DNA of 64,000 bases from Bacillota bacterium (GTDB lineage Bacteria > Bacillota_G > SHA-98 > UBA4971), in contig JAAZEW010000183.1 in assembly GCA_012512055.1 (NCBI GenBank), positions 13,917-77,916 on the forward strand. Direction: 5' to 3'. The position numbers and the translations under genes were made by a program. Positions within the stretch are counted from its first letter, which is position 1; every line of letters begins with the position of its first letter. Below the pieces are notes generated by a model. That model was given only the letters and a program-made list of their open reading frames with translations. It ran no database searches and was not told the origin of the DNA. Shown here one piece after another: positions 43,064 through 50,897 of this stretch.

Positions 43064-43675
43064 GTGCAAAAATGGCACATTTGGGTAGTCGTATTTGTGG
43101 TGTTGGCCTTGGTAGGATGGTCAGTGGGAGTAACCACAAGGTTATCACGGGATATCACGGCAATCGAGAGAGACTTGGACAGGGCATTTGAGGATCTCGC
43201 CGCTCTGTCCAGGCGAGTATCAGACATCGAAACTCTGGAAGAGTCTGCGATGGGTCCTGAAGTGACAGTCTACTATGCCGGAAGCACTGAGACTGAATCA
43301 TACCTGGTTCCTGTAAGGCGAAGAGTGGCACAAGGCGCAGACCCTGTGAGAGGCGCCCTGGAACTCCTTGTCAGAGGGCCTTTGCCTGAAAGCGGGCTGG
43401 AGCCGACTATCCCTCAGGGAACAGAGGTAAGGAGTCTCGAAGTAAAAGGCGACCTGGCAATCGCGGATTTCAGCGAGGAGATCGTGGCAAACTTCGTGGG
43501 TGGAAGTTGGAATGAGGCTCTGCTTGTCGGATCCATAGTGAATACGCTTACGGAATTCCCTGGGATCGCTCGTTGCCAAATACTGATTGAAGGGAAAATA
43601 AAGGAGAGTATCGGAGGCCACATAGGCATCGACACTCCCCAGGTGAGAGCAGCGGAGCTCATTCGGCCCCGCTAG
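43064..43675 (+). CDS. GerMN-domain sporulation/germination protein
   Basis: One of the two plus-strand genes. The 203-residue protein has an N-terminal membrane anchor (about 5-24), a short coiled coil (TAIERDLDRAFEDLAALSRR), then a GerMN domain (about 65-190) with VTVYYAGSTE, ALELLVRGPLP and EALLVGSIVNTLTEFPGI. GerM is involved in engulfment and germination in Bacillus. GTG 43064 has AGGAGG 7 bases before it and is preferred to 43040. It converges on korC with a four-base overlap at a shared CTAG. Confidence 0.88.
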   Translation: MQKWHIWVVVFVVLALVGWSVGVTTRLSRDITAIERDLDRAFEDLAALSRRVSDIETLEESAMGPEVTVYYAGSTETESYLVPVRRRVAQGADPVRGALELLVRGPLPESGLEPTIPQGTEVRSLEVKGDLAIADFSEEIVANFVGGSWNEALLVGSIVNTLTEFPGIARCQILIEGKIKESIGGHIGIDTPQVRAAELIRPR

Positions 43676-44238
43676 ACTTCCGCTTTGTCCCTTGAATGCC
43701 ACACAGAGGCAATTTCAATGCCTCGGGCAAGCGCTTGCCGGTTGAGGGGAATCAGGTTATGGCGCCTCTCCGGCAGCACTCTCTTCATTGCGTCAAGCAC
43801 CGTATCGCAACCTACTACCCTGGTTGTGGCAAGATAGGCGCCCAGCGCCACCATGTTAGCGATACGCAAGTCCCCGAGTTCATTTGCAATCTTGTTTGCA
43901 GGGACTGCCAATACCCTCACATCTGTCCTCTCAGGCGGCGATTCAATGAGAGAAGAGTTGTATATGATGAGCCCGCCGCGGGAGACCCAAGGAGCAAATT
44001 TGTCCAGGGACGGTTTGTTAAGCGCAATCAAGCTTGTAGGCTCAGTGACAAGGGGAGAAGACACCTCTTTCGAGGAGACTACCACTTGGCAGTTGGCAGT
44101 GCCTCCTCTCATCTCAGGGCCGTATGAAGGCATCCAACTCACATTCGCACCTTCCATCATGCCTGCATACGTCACAAGCTGTCCTATTAACATGACGCCC
44201 TGTCCGCCGAATCCTGCAAAAATCACCTGTTCATGCAT
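43672..44238 (-). CDS. korC: 2-oxoacid:ferredoxin oxidoreductase, gamma subunit
   Basis: The 188-residue gamma subunit has FAGFGGQGVMLIGQLVTYAG at the N-terminus and EMRGGTANCQVVVSS, both typical of the KorC/VorC group. With alpha, beta and delta subunits encoded just upstream it forms a CoA-acylating oxidoreductase. The linked bcd, ptb and buk genes suggest branched-chain 2-oxoacids as substrate, more like VOR than KGOR. It is the last gene of the operon. Confidence 0.93.
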   Translation of the reverse strand: MHEQVIFAGFGGQGVMLIGQLVTYAGMMEGANVSWMPSYGPEMRGGTANCQVVVSSKEVSSPLVTEPTSLIALNKPSLDKFAPWVSRGGLIIYNSSLIESPPERTDVRVLAVPANKIANELGDLRIANMVALGAYLATTRVVGCDTVLDAMKRVLPERRHNLIPLNRQALARGIEIASVWHSRDKAEV

Positions 44239-44240
44239 TA

Positions 44241-44987
44241 TTAGCCCACCTCCGGAACCCGGGTGAAGTCTCCAAGCGGATAGTAGACGCTCATCTTATC
44301 GTCTACCCATTTCATTGCTTCAAGCGGAGACATACCCCAGTTAATTGGACAGGTGGAGAGGAACTCCACGAGACTGAATCCCCTGCCCTGAATTTGCATT
44401 TCGAAGGCGCGTCGTACAGCACGTTTGGCCTTTGTGACATTGGCGGGACTCGTTGCCGAGACCCTGGAAATGTACGCCACGCCTGAAAGTGACGACAGAA
44501 GTTCTGCGACTCTAATGGGATGGCCTGCGCTTTCCACATCCCTGCCCCTGGGAGAAGTCGTAGTCCTCTGGCCCGGCAATGTCGTAGGCGCCATTTGCCC
44601 ACCGGTCATACCGTATATTGCATTATTCACGAAGATTACGGTGATCTTCTCTCCTCGAGTTGCAGCATGGATTATTTCAGCAGCTCCGATAGAAGCCAGG
44701 TCCCCGTCACCTTGGTAACAAAAAACGACAGAGTCAGGGAGGCATCTTTTGATTCCTGTAGCGACTGCAGGCGCCCTGCCGTGAGAAGCCTCAACAAAAT
44801 CGCAGTCAAAGTAGTCATATGCCAGCACTGCACATCCCACCGGCGAAATCCCGATGGTTTTCTCACGAACACCGAGTTCATCAATGACTTCCGCTATCAG
44901 CCGGTGGATAATGCCATGAGTACATCCAGGGCAGTAGTGGGTGGGTGTGTCTGTTAACGCTTCCGGACGTCCGAATACTTTCTTCAT
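44241..44987 (-). CDS. korB: 2-oxoacid:ferredoxin oxidoreductase, beta subunit
   Basis: This subunit binds thiamine diphosphate. The 248-residue protein has [19 protein letters not shown], the TPP motif [19 protein letters not shown] and [16 protein letters not shown]. The first cysteines fit the beta subunits of KOR/VOR enzymes. It lies three bases downstream of the alpha gene. Confidence 0.95.
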   Translation of the reverse strand: MKKVFGRPEALTDTPTHYCPGCTHGIIHRLIAEVIDELGVREKTIGISPVGCAVLAYDYFDCDFVEASHGRAPAVATGIKRCLPDSVVFCYQGDGDLASIGAAEIIHAATRGEKITVIFVNNAIYGMTGGQMAPTTLPGQRTTTSPRGRDVESAGHPIRVAELLSSLSGVAYISRVSATSPANVTKAKRAVRRAFEMQIQGRGFSLVEFLSTCPINWGMSPLEAMKWVDDKMSVYYPLGDFTRVPEVG

Positions 44988-44990
44988 TGC

Positions 44991-46052
44991 CTATATCCCC
45001 TCCTCCACAATCCTCTCGATTTCGTCCAGCACTTCCCTGGGTGTCGGCGTCATTCCGCCTGTACGGCCATAAAAATGGACAGGTTTGGCGCCAAGTATTG
45101 CCAGGCGCACATCTTCGACCATCTGTCCAAGACTCATCTCAATTGTCAACACCCGTAGACTCCCCTCTGCTGTCTGCTGCAGGGCATCATATGGGAAAGG
45201 CCACAGACTCACCGGCCTGAACAGTCCGACTCTCAGCCCACGCTCTCGCGCCACGTCAACAGCAGCGTGCGCAATCCTTGCACATGTTCCGTACGCCACC
45301 AGCAGTGTCTCAGCATCGCAAGTCATGTAGGTCTTGTACCTGACTTGCTCGTCTGCAATCCTCTTATATTTCTTCCCCAGGTGAAAATTGTGTTGCTCGA
45401 GTTTCGCCGGGTCGAGGCTGAGCGAAGTTATTACGTTTTTCGGCCGCATCTTTGCTCCGACGGTAGCCCAGGTCTTCTCAGGCAAGTCTGCTTTCCCTCT
45501 TCTCCCCGGGACTACAGGTTCCATCATCTGCCCTAAGATTGCGTCTCCCAGAATCATCACAGGATTGCGGTACATGTCTGCCAGATCAAAAGCGGTAATG
45601 GTAAGATCCATGAGTTCCTGCACGCTTGCAGGGGCAAGGACTATTAGTTTATAGTCGCCATGGCCTCCTCCCTTGGTCGCCTGAAAGTAGTCAGCTTGGG
45701 ATCCTTGTATACCGCCTAAACCGGGCCCGCCTCGGACAATGTTCACAAGCACACAGGGAAGTTCTGCGCCTGCCATGTATGAGACAGCTTCTTGCATCAA
45801 GCTGATTCCCGGACTTGAGGATGTGGTCATTACCCTGGCGCCTGCGCACGCAGCCCCGTACACCATGTTGCTGCCTGCGACCTCACTCTCCGCCTGGAGA
45901 AAGACTCCTCCCACCTCAGGCATACGTCTTGACATGTACTCAGGAATCTCATTTTGAGGAGTTATCGGATAGCCGAAGAAGTGTCTGCAGCCTGCCAAAA
46001 TGGCTGCTTCGGCTATGGCTTCATTCCCTTTCATCAGTATCTTTCCACCCAT
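44991..46052 (-). CDS. korA: 2-oxoacid:ferredoxin oxidoreductase, alpha subunit
   Basis: The 353-residue alpha subunit has [55 protein letters not shown] and a C-terminal transketolase-like domain ([20 protein letters not shown]). Reaction: 2-oxoacid + CoA + oxidised ferredoxin to acyl-CoA + CO2 + reduced ferredoxin. Second of four clustered kor genes. Confidence 0.95.
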   Translation of the reverse strand: MGGKILMKGNEAIAEAAILAGCRHFFGYPITPQNEIPEYMSRRMPEVGGVFLQAESEVAGSNMVYGAACAGARVMTTSSSPGISLMQEAVSYMAGAELPCVLVNIVRGGPGLGGIQGSQADYFQATKGGGHGDYKLIVLAPASVQELMDLTITAFDLADMYRNPVMILGDAILGQMMEPVVPGRRGKADLPEKTWATVGAKMRPKNVITSLSLDPAKLEQHNFHLGKKYKRIADEQVRYKTYMTCDAETLLVAYGTCARIAHAAVDVARERGLRVGLFRPVSLWPFPYDALQQTAEGSLRVLTIEMSLGQMVEDVRLAILGAKPVHFYGRTGGMTPTPREVLDEIERIVEEGI

Positions 46053-46069
46053 GAGACAGAGTCCCTCCT

Positions 46070-46273
46070 TTACCTGTATACTTCAATTGCCACCTCCGGA
46101 CACATCCTGGCACAATAAGTGCATGCGTTACATCCTTCTTGATCAAGTATGGTCGCCGGATGATATCCCTTTGCATTGAAATGCTCTGCCATGGCCAGGA
46201 TCTTCCTGGGACAAAAGGCGACACACAACTCACAGCCTTTACACCGTTCTTCGTCAAACACGACTTTTGCCAC
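46070..46273 (-). CDS. korD: 2-oxoacid:ferredoxin oxidoreductase, delta (ferredoxin-like) subunit
   Basis: The 67-residue protein holds two [4Fe-4S] motifs: [12 protein letters not shown] and [12 protein letters not shown]. It carries electrons from the alpha-beta core to ferredoxin. It lies 17 bases upstream of korA and 19 bases downstream of buk1. Confidence 0.95.
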   Translation of the reverse strand: MAKVVFDEERCKGCELCVAFCPRKILAMAEHFNAKGYHPATILDQEGCNACTYCARMCPEVAIEVYR

Positions 46274-46292
46274 TTTGCGTCACCTCCTACGT

Positions 46293-47360
46293 CTACATGT
46301 AGATCTTTACTTCCTCCTCGCGACGAAGTGCACGAAGACACGCTTCTGCCAAAGCCTGCATCTCATCTTCGCCCGGATAAACCATAACAGGCGCTATAAA
46401 TTTGACGCGGGCCTTAATCCATTCTACCAGCATTTCTGAATAACACACCCCTCCTGTGAGGATTATTGCGTCAACTTCCCCTTTGAGGACGGTTGCCTGG
46501 GAGCCTATTTCCTTGGCAATCTGGTAAGCCATGGCTTCATATACCAGAGCTGCGTATTCATCTCCTTCCGCAATACGCCTCTCCACTTCCACTGCGCTGT
46601 TTGTCCCAAGATAAGCCATTAGCCCGCCTCTGCCCACCAGCTTTTTCTTAATTTCTTCCAGTGAAAGGTTGCCTGAGTAACACATTTCCACAAAACCAAG
46701 GAGGGGAAGCCCTCCGCTCCTCTCAGGAGTAAACGGCCCTTCTCCGTCCAGAGCGTGATTGGCATCGATAACTCTGCCTTTCCTGTGTGCACCGATAGTG
46801 GCGCCGCTGCCCATATGGCAGACAACGAAATTGGCGTCCTCATACCGGATTCCGATGGCCTTCGCTGCCCGCCTGGCGACAGCCTTATGGTTGAGCGCAT
46901 GGAATACGGCAGTCCGTGATATTTCCGGAAGCCCGGACAACCTGGCCAAGGGGTCAAACTCGTCGACTACGGGAGGATCTGCGATAAATGCAGGGACACC
47001 GATAATATCTGCAATCTCCCGAGCCATAGGGGCTCCCAGATTGCACGCATGAGGAATCTTGCCTGTACCGATAAGATCACTGATCATCTTAGCGTTTACC
47101 TCATAAACCCCGCTTTCTATCGGTCTTAACAAGCCTCCCCTGCCGATTATCGCTGTGAAATCCGATATCTGACAATCCTGTCGTGCCAGGATTTCGAAGA
47201 TGTCTTCAATCCTTTTCTTGTACTGACCCAGCACGGTCTCAAATACGCCTAATTCCTCGGGCCTATATCTGATCACCTCCTCAAAAATCAAACAATCATC
47301 TTCATACACTGCGATCTTAGTAGATGTAGAACCAGGATTAATCACGAGTATCCTATGCAT
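46293..47360 (-). CDS. buk: Butyrate kinase (branched-chain acyl kinase), first copy
   Basis: Buk transfers phosphate from acyl phosphate to ADP, making ATP and butyrate or branched-chain acid. The 355-residue ASKHA kinase has RILVINPGSTSTKIAVYE, ARLSGLPEISRTAVFHALNH, VVCHMGSGATIGAHRKGRVI and DAIILTGGVCYSEMLVEWIK. A second Buk gene lies at 49554-50615 in the same operon, so the two may differ in substrate or partner. Confidence 0.95.
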   Translation of the reverse strand: MHRILVINPGSTSTKIAVYEDDCLIFEEVIRYRPEELGVFETVLGQYKKRIEDIFEILARQDCQISDFTAIIGRGGLLRPIESGVYEVNAKMISDLIGTGKIPHACNLGAPMAREIADIIGVPAFIADPPVVDEFDPLARLSGLPEISRTAVFHALNHKAVARRAAKAIGIRYEDANFVVCHMGSGATIGAHRKGRVIDANHALDGEGPFTPERSGGLPLLGFVEMCYSGNLSLEEIKKKLVGRGGLMAYLGTNSAVEVERRIAEGDEYAALVYEAMAYQIAKEIGSQATVLKGEVDAIILTGGVCYSEMLVEWIKARVKFIAPVMVYPGEDEMQALAEACLRALRREEEVKIYM

Positions 47361-47414
47361 GATCGTCTCCCTCCCGGCGGCTGGTTAAGGAGCAGCACGC
47401 TGACATACTGCCTA

Positions 47415-48482
47415 TCAAGGCACGAATATCCTGTGAATCTTCCCTATCCTCGCAATCCTTTCCTCTGCAAGGCGAGCCGCTGCCAGATGCGGAGGAATTC
47501 CTTCTCTCCTGGCGATTTCTATAACCGACTTGATTCTGTCGTATATTCCGCCTGCTTTACGCAAAGCCCTTTCCCTATCGTAGCCGTAGATCTCTTCCGC
47601 TACGTTGATTACTCCGCCTGCATTGATAATATAGTCAGGCGCGTAGAGAATACCCAGGTCTTCCAAGGCATTGCCGTGACTTTCGTCTTTAAGTTGGTTG
47701 TTGGCGGACCCGGCAACAATTCTGCACCGTAGTCGCGTCACCGTCTCTGCATTTATTACGCCACCAAGTGCGCAAGGACAAAACACGTCGCATTCAACGT
47801 CATAAATCCCGTCGGGAGAAACAGGCTTTGCGCCGAACTCCTCAACTACCGTATCCACCCTGTCTTTGAAAACGTCACTCACATGGACCATGGCGCCTTC
47901 CTCGGCGAGATGTTTCACGATGGAATAACCTACGTTGCCAATGCCCTGAACGGCTACGCTTCTACCACGAAGAGAACCATCACCAAAAACCTCTTCCAAG
48001 CAGGCTTTCATCCCGCGAATGACCCCGTACGCGGTGACAGGAGACGGGTCTCCGCCTGCGCCCGGGCCTGACGGAAGCCCCACCACGTGTTGGGTCTCCA
48101 TATGAATGATTTCCACGTCCTCCCCGCGAATCCCCACGTCTTCAGCGGTTATGTAACGTCCTCCCATCGTCTCCACGAATCTTCCGAACGCGCGCAACAA
48201 CACTTCGCTCTTGTCACGTCGAGGGTCTCCAATGATTACAGCCTTGCCCCCGCCAAGGTCAAGACCTGCGGCAGAACTCTTGTAGGTCATTCCCCTGGCC
48301 AGCCTGAGCGCGTCAATCATTGCGTCTTCCTCTGATTCGTACGGCCACATTCTGCATCCGCCAAGGGCAGGGCCAAGGGTAGTATCATGGATAGCTATGA
48401 CTGCACGCAGCCCTGAGACTTCGTCGCTGGCGAAAACAAGCTGCTCATATCCGTATTTTGACATTTCATCGAATATTCTCAT
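47415..48482 (-). CDS. bcd: Leucine/branched-chain amino acid dehydrogenase
   Basis: The enzyme deaminates leucine, valine and isoleucine to 2-oxoacids with NAD. The 355-residue Glu/Leu/Phe/Val dehydrogenase has [20 protein letters not shown], the catalytic lysines in [20 protein letters not shown], and the NAD-binding [18 protein letters not shown]. Ribosome binding site GGAAGGAG. It follows ptb after an inserted repeat (R5). Confidence 0.95.
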   Translation of the reverse strand: MRIFDEMSKYGYEQLVFASDEVSGLRAVIAIHDTTLGPALGGCRMWPYESEEDAMIDALRLARGMTYKSSAAGLDLGGGKAVIIGDPRRDKSEVLLRAFGRFVETMGGRYITAEDVGIRGEDVEIIHMETQHVVGLPSGPGAGGDPSPVTAYGVIRGMKACLEEVFGDGSLRGRSVAVQGIGNVGYSIVKHLAEEGAMVHVSDVFKDRVDTVVEEFGAKPVSPDGIYDVECDVFCPCALGGVINAETVTRLRCRIVAGSANNQLKDESHGNALEDLGILYAPDYIINAGGVINVAEEIYGYDRERALRKAGGIYDRIKSVIEIARREGIPPHLAAARLAEERIARIGKIHRIFVP

Positions 48483-48537
48483 GGGACTCCTATCTCCTTC
48501 CTTGATGAACTCTATTCGGGGTTACTCGCATTGCCTG

Positions 48538-48645
48538 CTAAGTATGACTTCATTTAGTTTTCGCCGGTTTTCCGATTGTCCTGGGTGGCCCCGCAAGGTA
48601 CGTACACTTTCTGGAACCGGCGATCACTTATAGTGATCTACTTAG
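48538..48645 (-). mobile_element. Outer repeat R5, simple copy inside the branched-chain operon
   Basis: A clean 108-bp copy whose minus strand runs CTAAGTAGATCACTATAAG to TCATACTTAG. It contains the perfect hairpin GATCACT-ATA-AGTGATC and inverted TCGCCGGTT/AACCGGCGA. It lies between ptb and bcd, opposite in orientation to the other copies. The ptb stop codon (48642-48644) is made by its end. Confidence 0.85.
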
Positions 48646-49538
48646 CTCATGGCGACGCCCAATGCAAGGGAATAGAATTTTGACGCATGCGAGTCTGACC
48701 TTGAGGTCAAAACAATGGGTGCACCTGCACCTGCCACCACACTTGCGCAACACCCGTCTGCCATGTACACAAGGGTCTTGTAAAATACGTTTCCTGCTTC
48801 TATATCAGGCATTATCAGGATATCAGCCATGCCTGCCACCGGACTTTTGATCCCTTTGATTCTGGCTGACTCAGGGGAAATTGCGTTATCCAGCGCCAGT
48901 GGGCCGTCAACGATACCGCCTTTTATCTGGCCGCGGTCTGCCATCTTACTGATACATGCCGCATCAACGGTAGCCTGCATATCACTGTTGAGGTACTCGA
49001 TTGCAGCAATAATTGCAACCCGAGGATTGGCTATGCCCAACACATGCGCCACATTAATGGCATTTTGAGTAATCTCCGCTTTCTCTTCCAATGAAGGCGC
49101 AATGTTCATGGCGCCGTCACTGAATATCACTACTCTGTCACTTCCCGGCATTTCAAACACAGACAAGTGCGACAGAAGCTTGCCGGTTCTGAGGCCGCCG
49201 TCTTTGCTGAGAACGGCCTTCAGCACATCAGACGTGCTGACCAGGCCTTTCATTACCAGGTTAGCCTGTCCTTCCGAAACCAGCCTAACCCCTCTTCGCG
49301 CCGCGGCAGCAGGCCCGTCTTCTTCTACGAGCTCATGTTTGGATATATCCACTCCTGCGATACCGGCAGCTTCCTCTATCTTGTTAAGGTTTCCCACAAG
49401 GATGCTTTTTGCGATTCCGCAACTTACAGCTTCGTCTATCGCAAGGAGCACTTCAGGATCCTCTGCGGCTACAACCACGCAAGTCTTGGTTCCCCTTGCT
49501 TTAGCCAGCTCTACAATATCCCTGAGCGACCTTACCAT
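48642..49538 (-). CDS. ptb: Phosphate butyryltransferase (branched-chain acyl)
   Basis: Ptb converts acyl-CoA and phosphate to acyl phosphate and CoA. The 298-residue protein has LVMKGLVSTSDVLKAVLSKD and IFSDGAMNIAPSLEEKAEIT, ending with the nucleotide-site region GAGAPIVLTSRSDSHASKFY. It follows buk2 by 15 bases. Its TAA stop lies within the terminal repeat of R5, so the C-terminus may have been trimmed or extended by insertion. Confidence 0.95.
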   Translation of the reverse strand: MVRSLRDIVELAKARGTKTCVVVAAEDPEVLLAIDEAVSCGIAKSILVGNLNKIEEAAGIAGVDISKHELVEEDGPAAAARRGVRLVSEGQANLVMKGLVSTSDVLKAVLSKDGGLRTGKLLSHLSVFEMPGSDRVVIFSDGAMNIAPSLEEKAEITQNAINVAHVLGIANPRVAIIAAIEYLNSDMQATVDAACISKMADRGQIKGGIVDGPLALDNAISPESARIKGIKSPVAGMADILIMPDIEAGNVFYKTLVYMADGCCASVVAGAGAPIVLTSRSDSHASKFYSLALGVAMS

Positions 49539-49553
49539 ATCTCTCCCCCCTTA

Positions 49554-50615
49554 TTACCCGTACGTCCTAACCTCTTCCTCTCCTGAAAGCGCTCGAAAAG
49601 CACCTTTGGCGAGAGATTCCATTTCCCTTTCCCCGGGATACGTCCGAACTTCCGCAATAAATGAAACCCTCTCCCGTATTATCGAGACAAGCAGCTCCGA
49701 TGAAGCCAAGCCTCCGCATATTAGGATAGCTTTCACATCTCCTGACAAGACTGATGCCATAGCCCCGATTTCCTTGGCAATCTGATATGCCATTCCTTCA
49801 TATATCAGACCCGCATATTCATCTCCGGCTGCAATGCGCGCTTCGATTTCTTTAGCATTACTTACACCCAGATACGCCACAAGTCCCCCCTGTCCCAGAA
49901 ATTTCGCTATGAGCCTGTCCTTTGAGAAATTCCCTGAAAAAGCCATTTCCGCCACTTTACCGGCAGGCAGTTCTCCGGTTCTTTCCGGACTGAAAGGGCC
50001 TTGTTCATTTGCGTTATTGGCATCAATAATCCGGCCTCTTTCCACTGCCGCAATGGATATACCTCCTCCGAGATGCGCGACAACATAGTTCACCGTCTCG
50101 ATGTCACAACCTAACTCGGATGATGCAAGTCTCACGGTAGCACGGATGTTCAAGGCATGGCTCAAGCTCTTCCTCGGAATCTCGGGAAGGCCTGAAAGAC
50201 GTGCAAGCGGATGGAATTGGTCACACGACACCGGGTCTACCACATATGCGGGTACGCCCATTTCCCCGGCAATGGCGTCAGCGATAAGGCCCCCGAGATT
50301 TGACGCATGCGGGCCTTGCACCTGGGCTGTCAGATCTTCCAACATTTGTGGGTTCACCCGGTATATCCCAGGCTCAATAGGACGGATAAGCCCGCCCCTC
50401 GCCACTACGGCATTGATACAGCCAAGATTTGTCCCTGCTTCCTTGAGCGCTGACGTTACATCGTCGAGTCTTGCCGCAAGTTGAGAAGGCACATCGGGAA
50501 AAGCATTTAGCATCTTCGTCTTGTGGGTAATAGTTTTTTCTGCCAGAGGGCCTGAGGGGGAATAGATTGCCAGTTTGGTTGTGGTAGAACCAGGGTTCAC
50601 AACAAGAACTTGCAT
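49554..50615 (-). CDS. buk: Butyrate kinase (branched-chain acyl kinase), second copy
   Basis: First gene downstream of the sigma-54 promoter. The roughly 353-residue protein starts MQVLVVNPGSTTTKLAIYSP; ATG 50615 follows GGGGTGG and is preferred to 50663. Motifs match buk1 (RLSGLPEIPRKSLSHALN, VVAHLGGGISIAAVERGRII, ILICGGLASSELL), yet the two copies differ over much of their length, so this is old duplication or separate acquisition. Confidence 0.95.
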   Translation of the reverse strand: MQVLVVNPGSTTTKLAIYSPSGPLAEKTITHKTKMLNAFPDVPSQLAARLDDVTSALKEAGTNLGCINAVVARGGLIRPIEPGIYRVNPQMLEDLTAQVQGPHASNLGGLIADAIAGEMGVPAYVVDPVSCDQFHPLARLSGLPEIPRKSLSHALNIRATVRLASSELGCDIETVNYVVAHLGGGISIAAVERGRIIDANNANEQGPFSPERTGELPAGKVAEMAFSGNFSKDRLIAKFLGQGGLVAYLGVSNAKEIEARIAAGDEYAGLIYEGMAYQIAKEIGAMASVLSGDVKAILICGGLASSELLVSIIRERVSFIAEVRTYPGEREMESLAKGAFRALSGEEEVRTYG

Positions 50616-50711
50616 AGCTGACCACCCCACAGTCTGTAAGTCGCCTGATTCTGGAACCGACACACTTAGGATCTATGGTCGTCTGCTTACACCCTGACAA
50701 GAGTATACTTA

Positions 50712-50727
50712 TGCAAGTTCGATGCCA
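50712..50727 (-). promoter_or_regulatory. Sigma-54 (-24/-12) promoter of the buk2-ptb operon
   Basis: On the minus strand TGGCATCGAACTTGCA matches the consensus TGGCACGNNNNTTGCW with exact GG-to-GC spacing. It is about 100 bp upstream of the buk2 start codon and downstream of the gene for a sigma-54 activator. Confidence 0.8.
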
Positions 50728-50811
50728 GACCCGTTGAAACAGCCCTGAACAGCTTTGGAGCACGGCATAGTGGATTCTTGAAAGAAAGTCACTAATAGGT
50801 CAGCAAGTAAT

Positions 50812-50889
50812 TGCGATATTTTGCATGGTTTGTGAGAATACGATGCAACATATTGCACAGAAGAGAGAAAGACCGTGCAACATATTGCA
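50812..50889 (-). promoter_or_regulatory. Three activator-binding palindromes, 32-bp spaced
   Basis: Sites at 50812-50825 (TGCGATATTTTGCA), 50844-50857 (TGCAACATATTGCA) and 50876-50889 (TGCAACATATTGCA) start exactly 32 bp apart, three helical turns. The last two are perfect TGCAA-CATA-TTGCA palindromes and extend to RTGCAACATATTGCAY. They lie 85-178 bp upstream of the -24/-12 promoter, as enhancers for a sigma-54 activator should. Confidence 0.8.
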
Positions 50890-50897
50890 TTGCCTCA

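Noticed and set aside
42874..43227. N-terminal extension of the DUF3866 protein
   Set aside because: Composition is unlike the family, it overlaps the divergent gerMN start, and AGGAGG lies just before ATG 42873.
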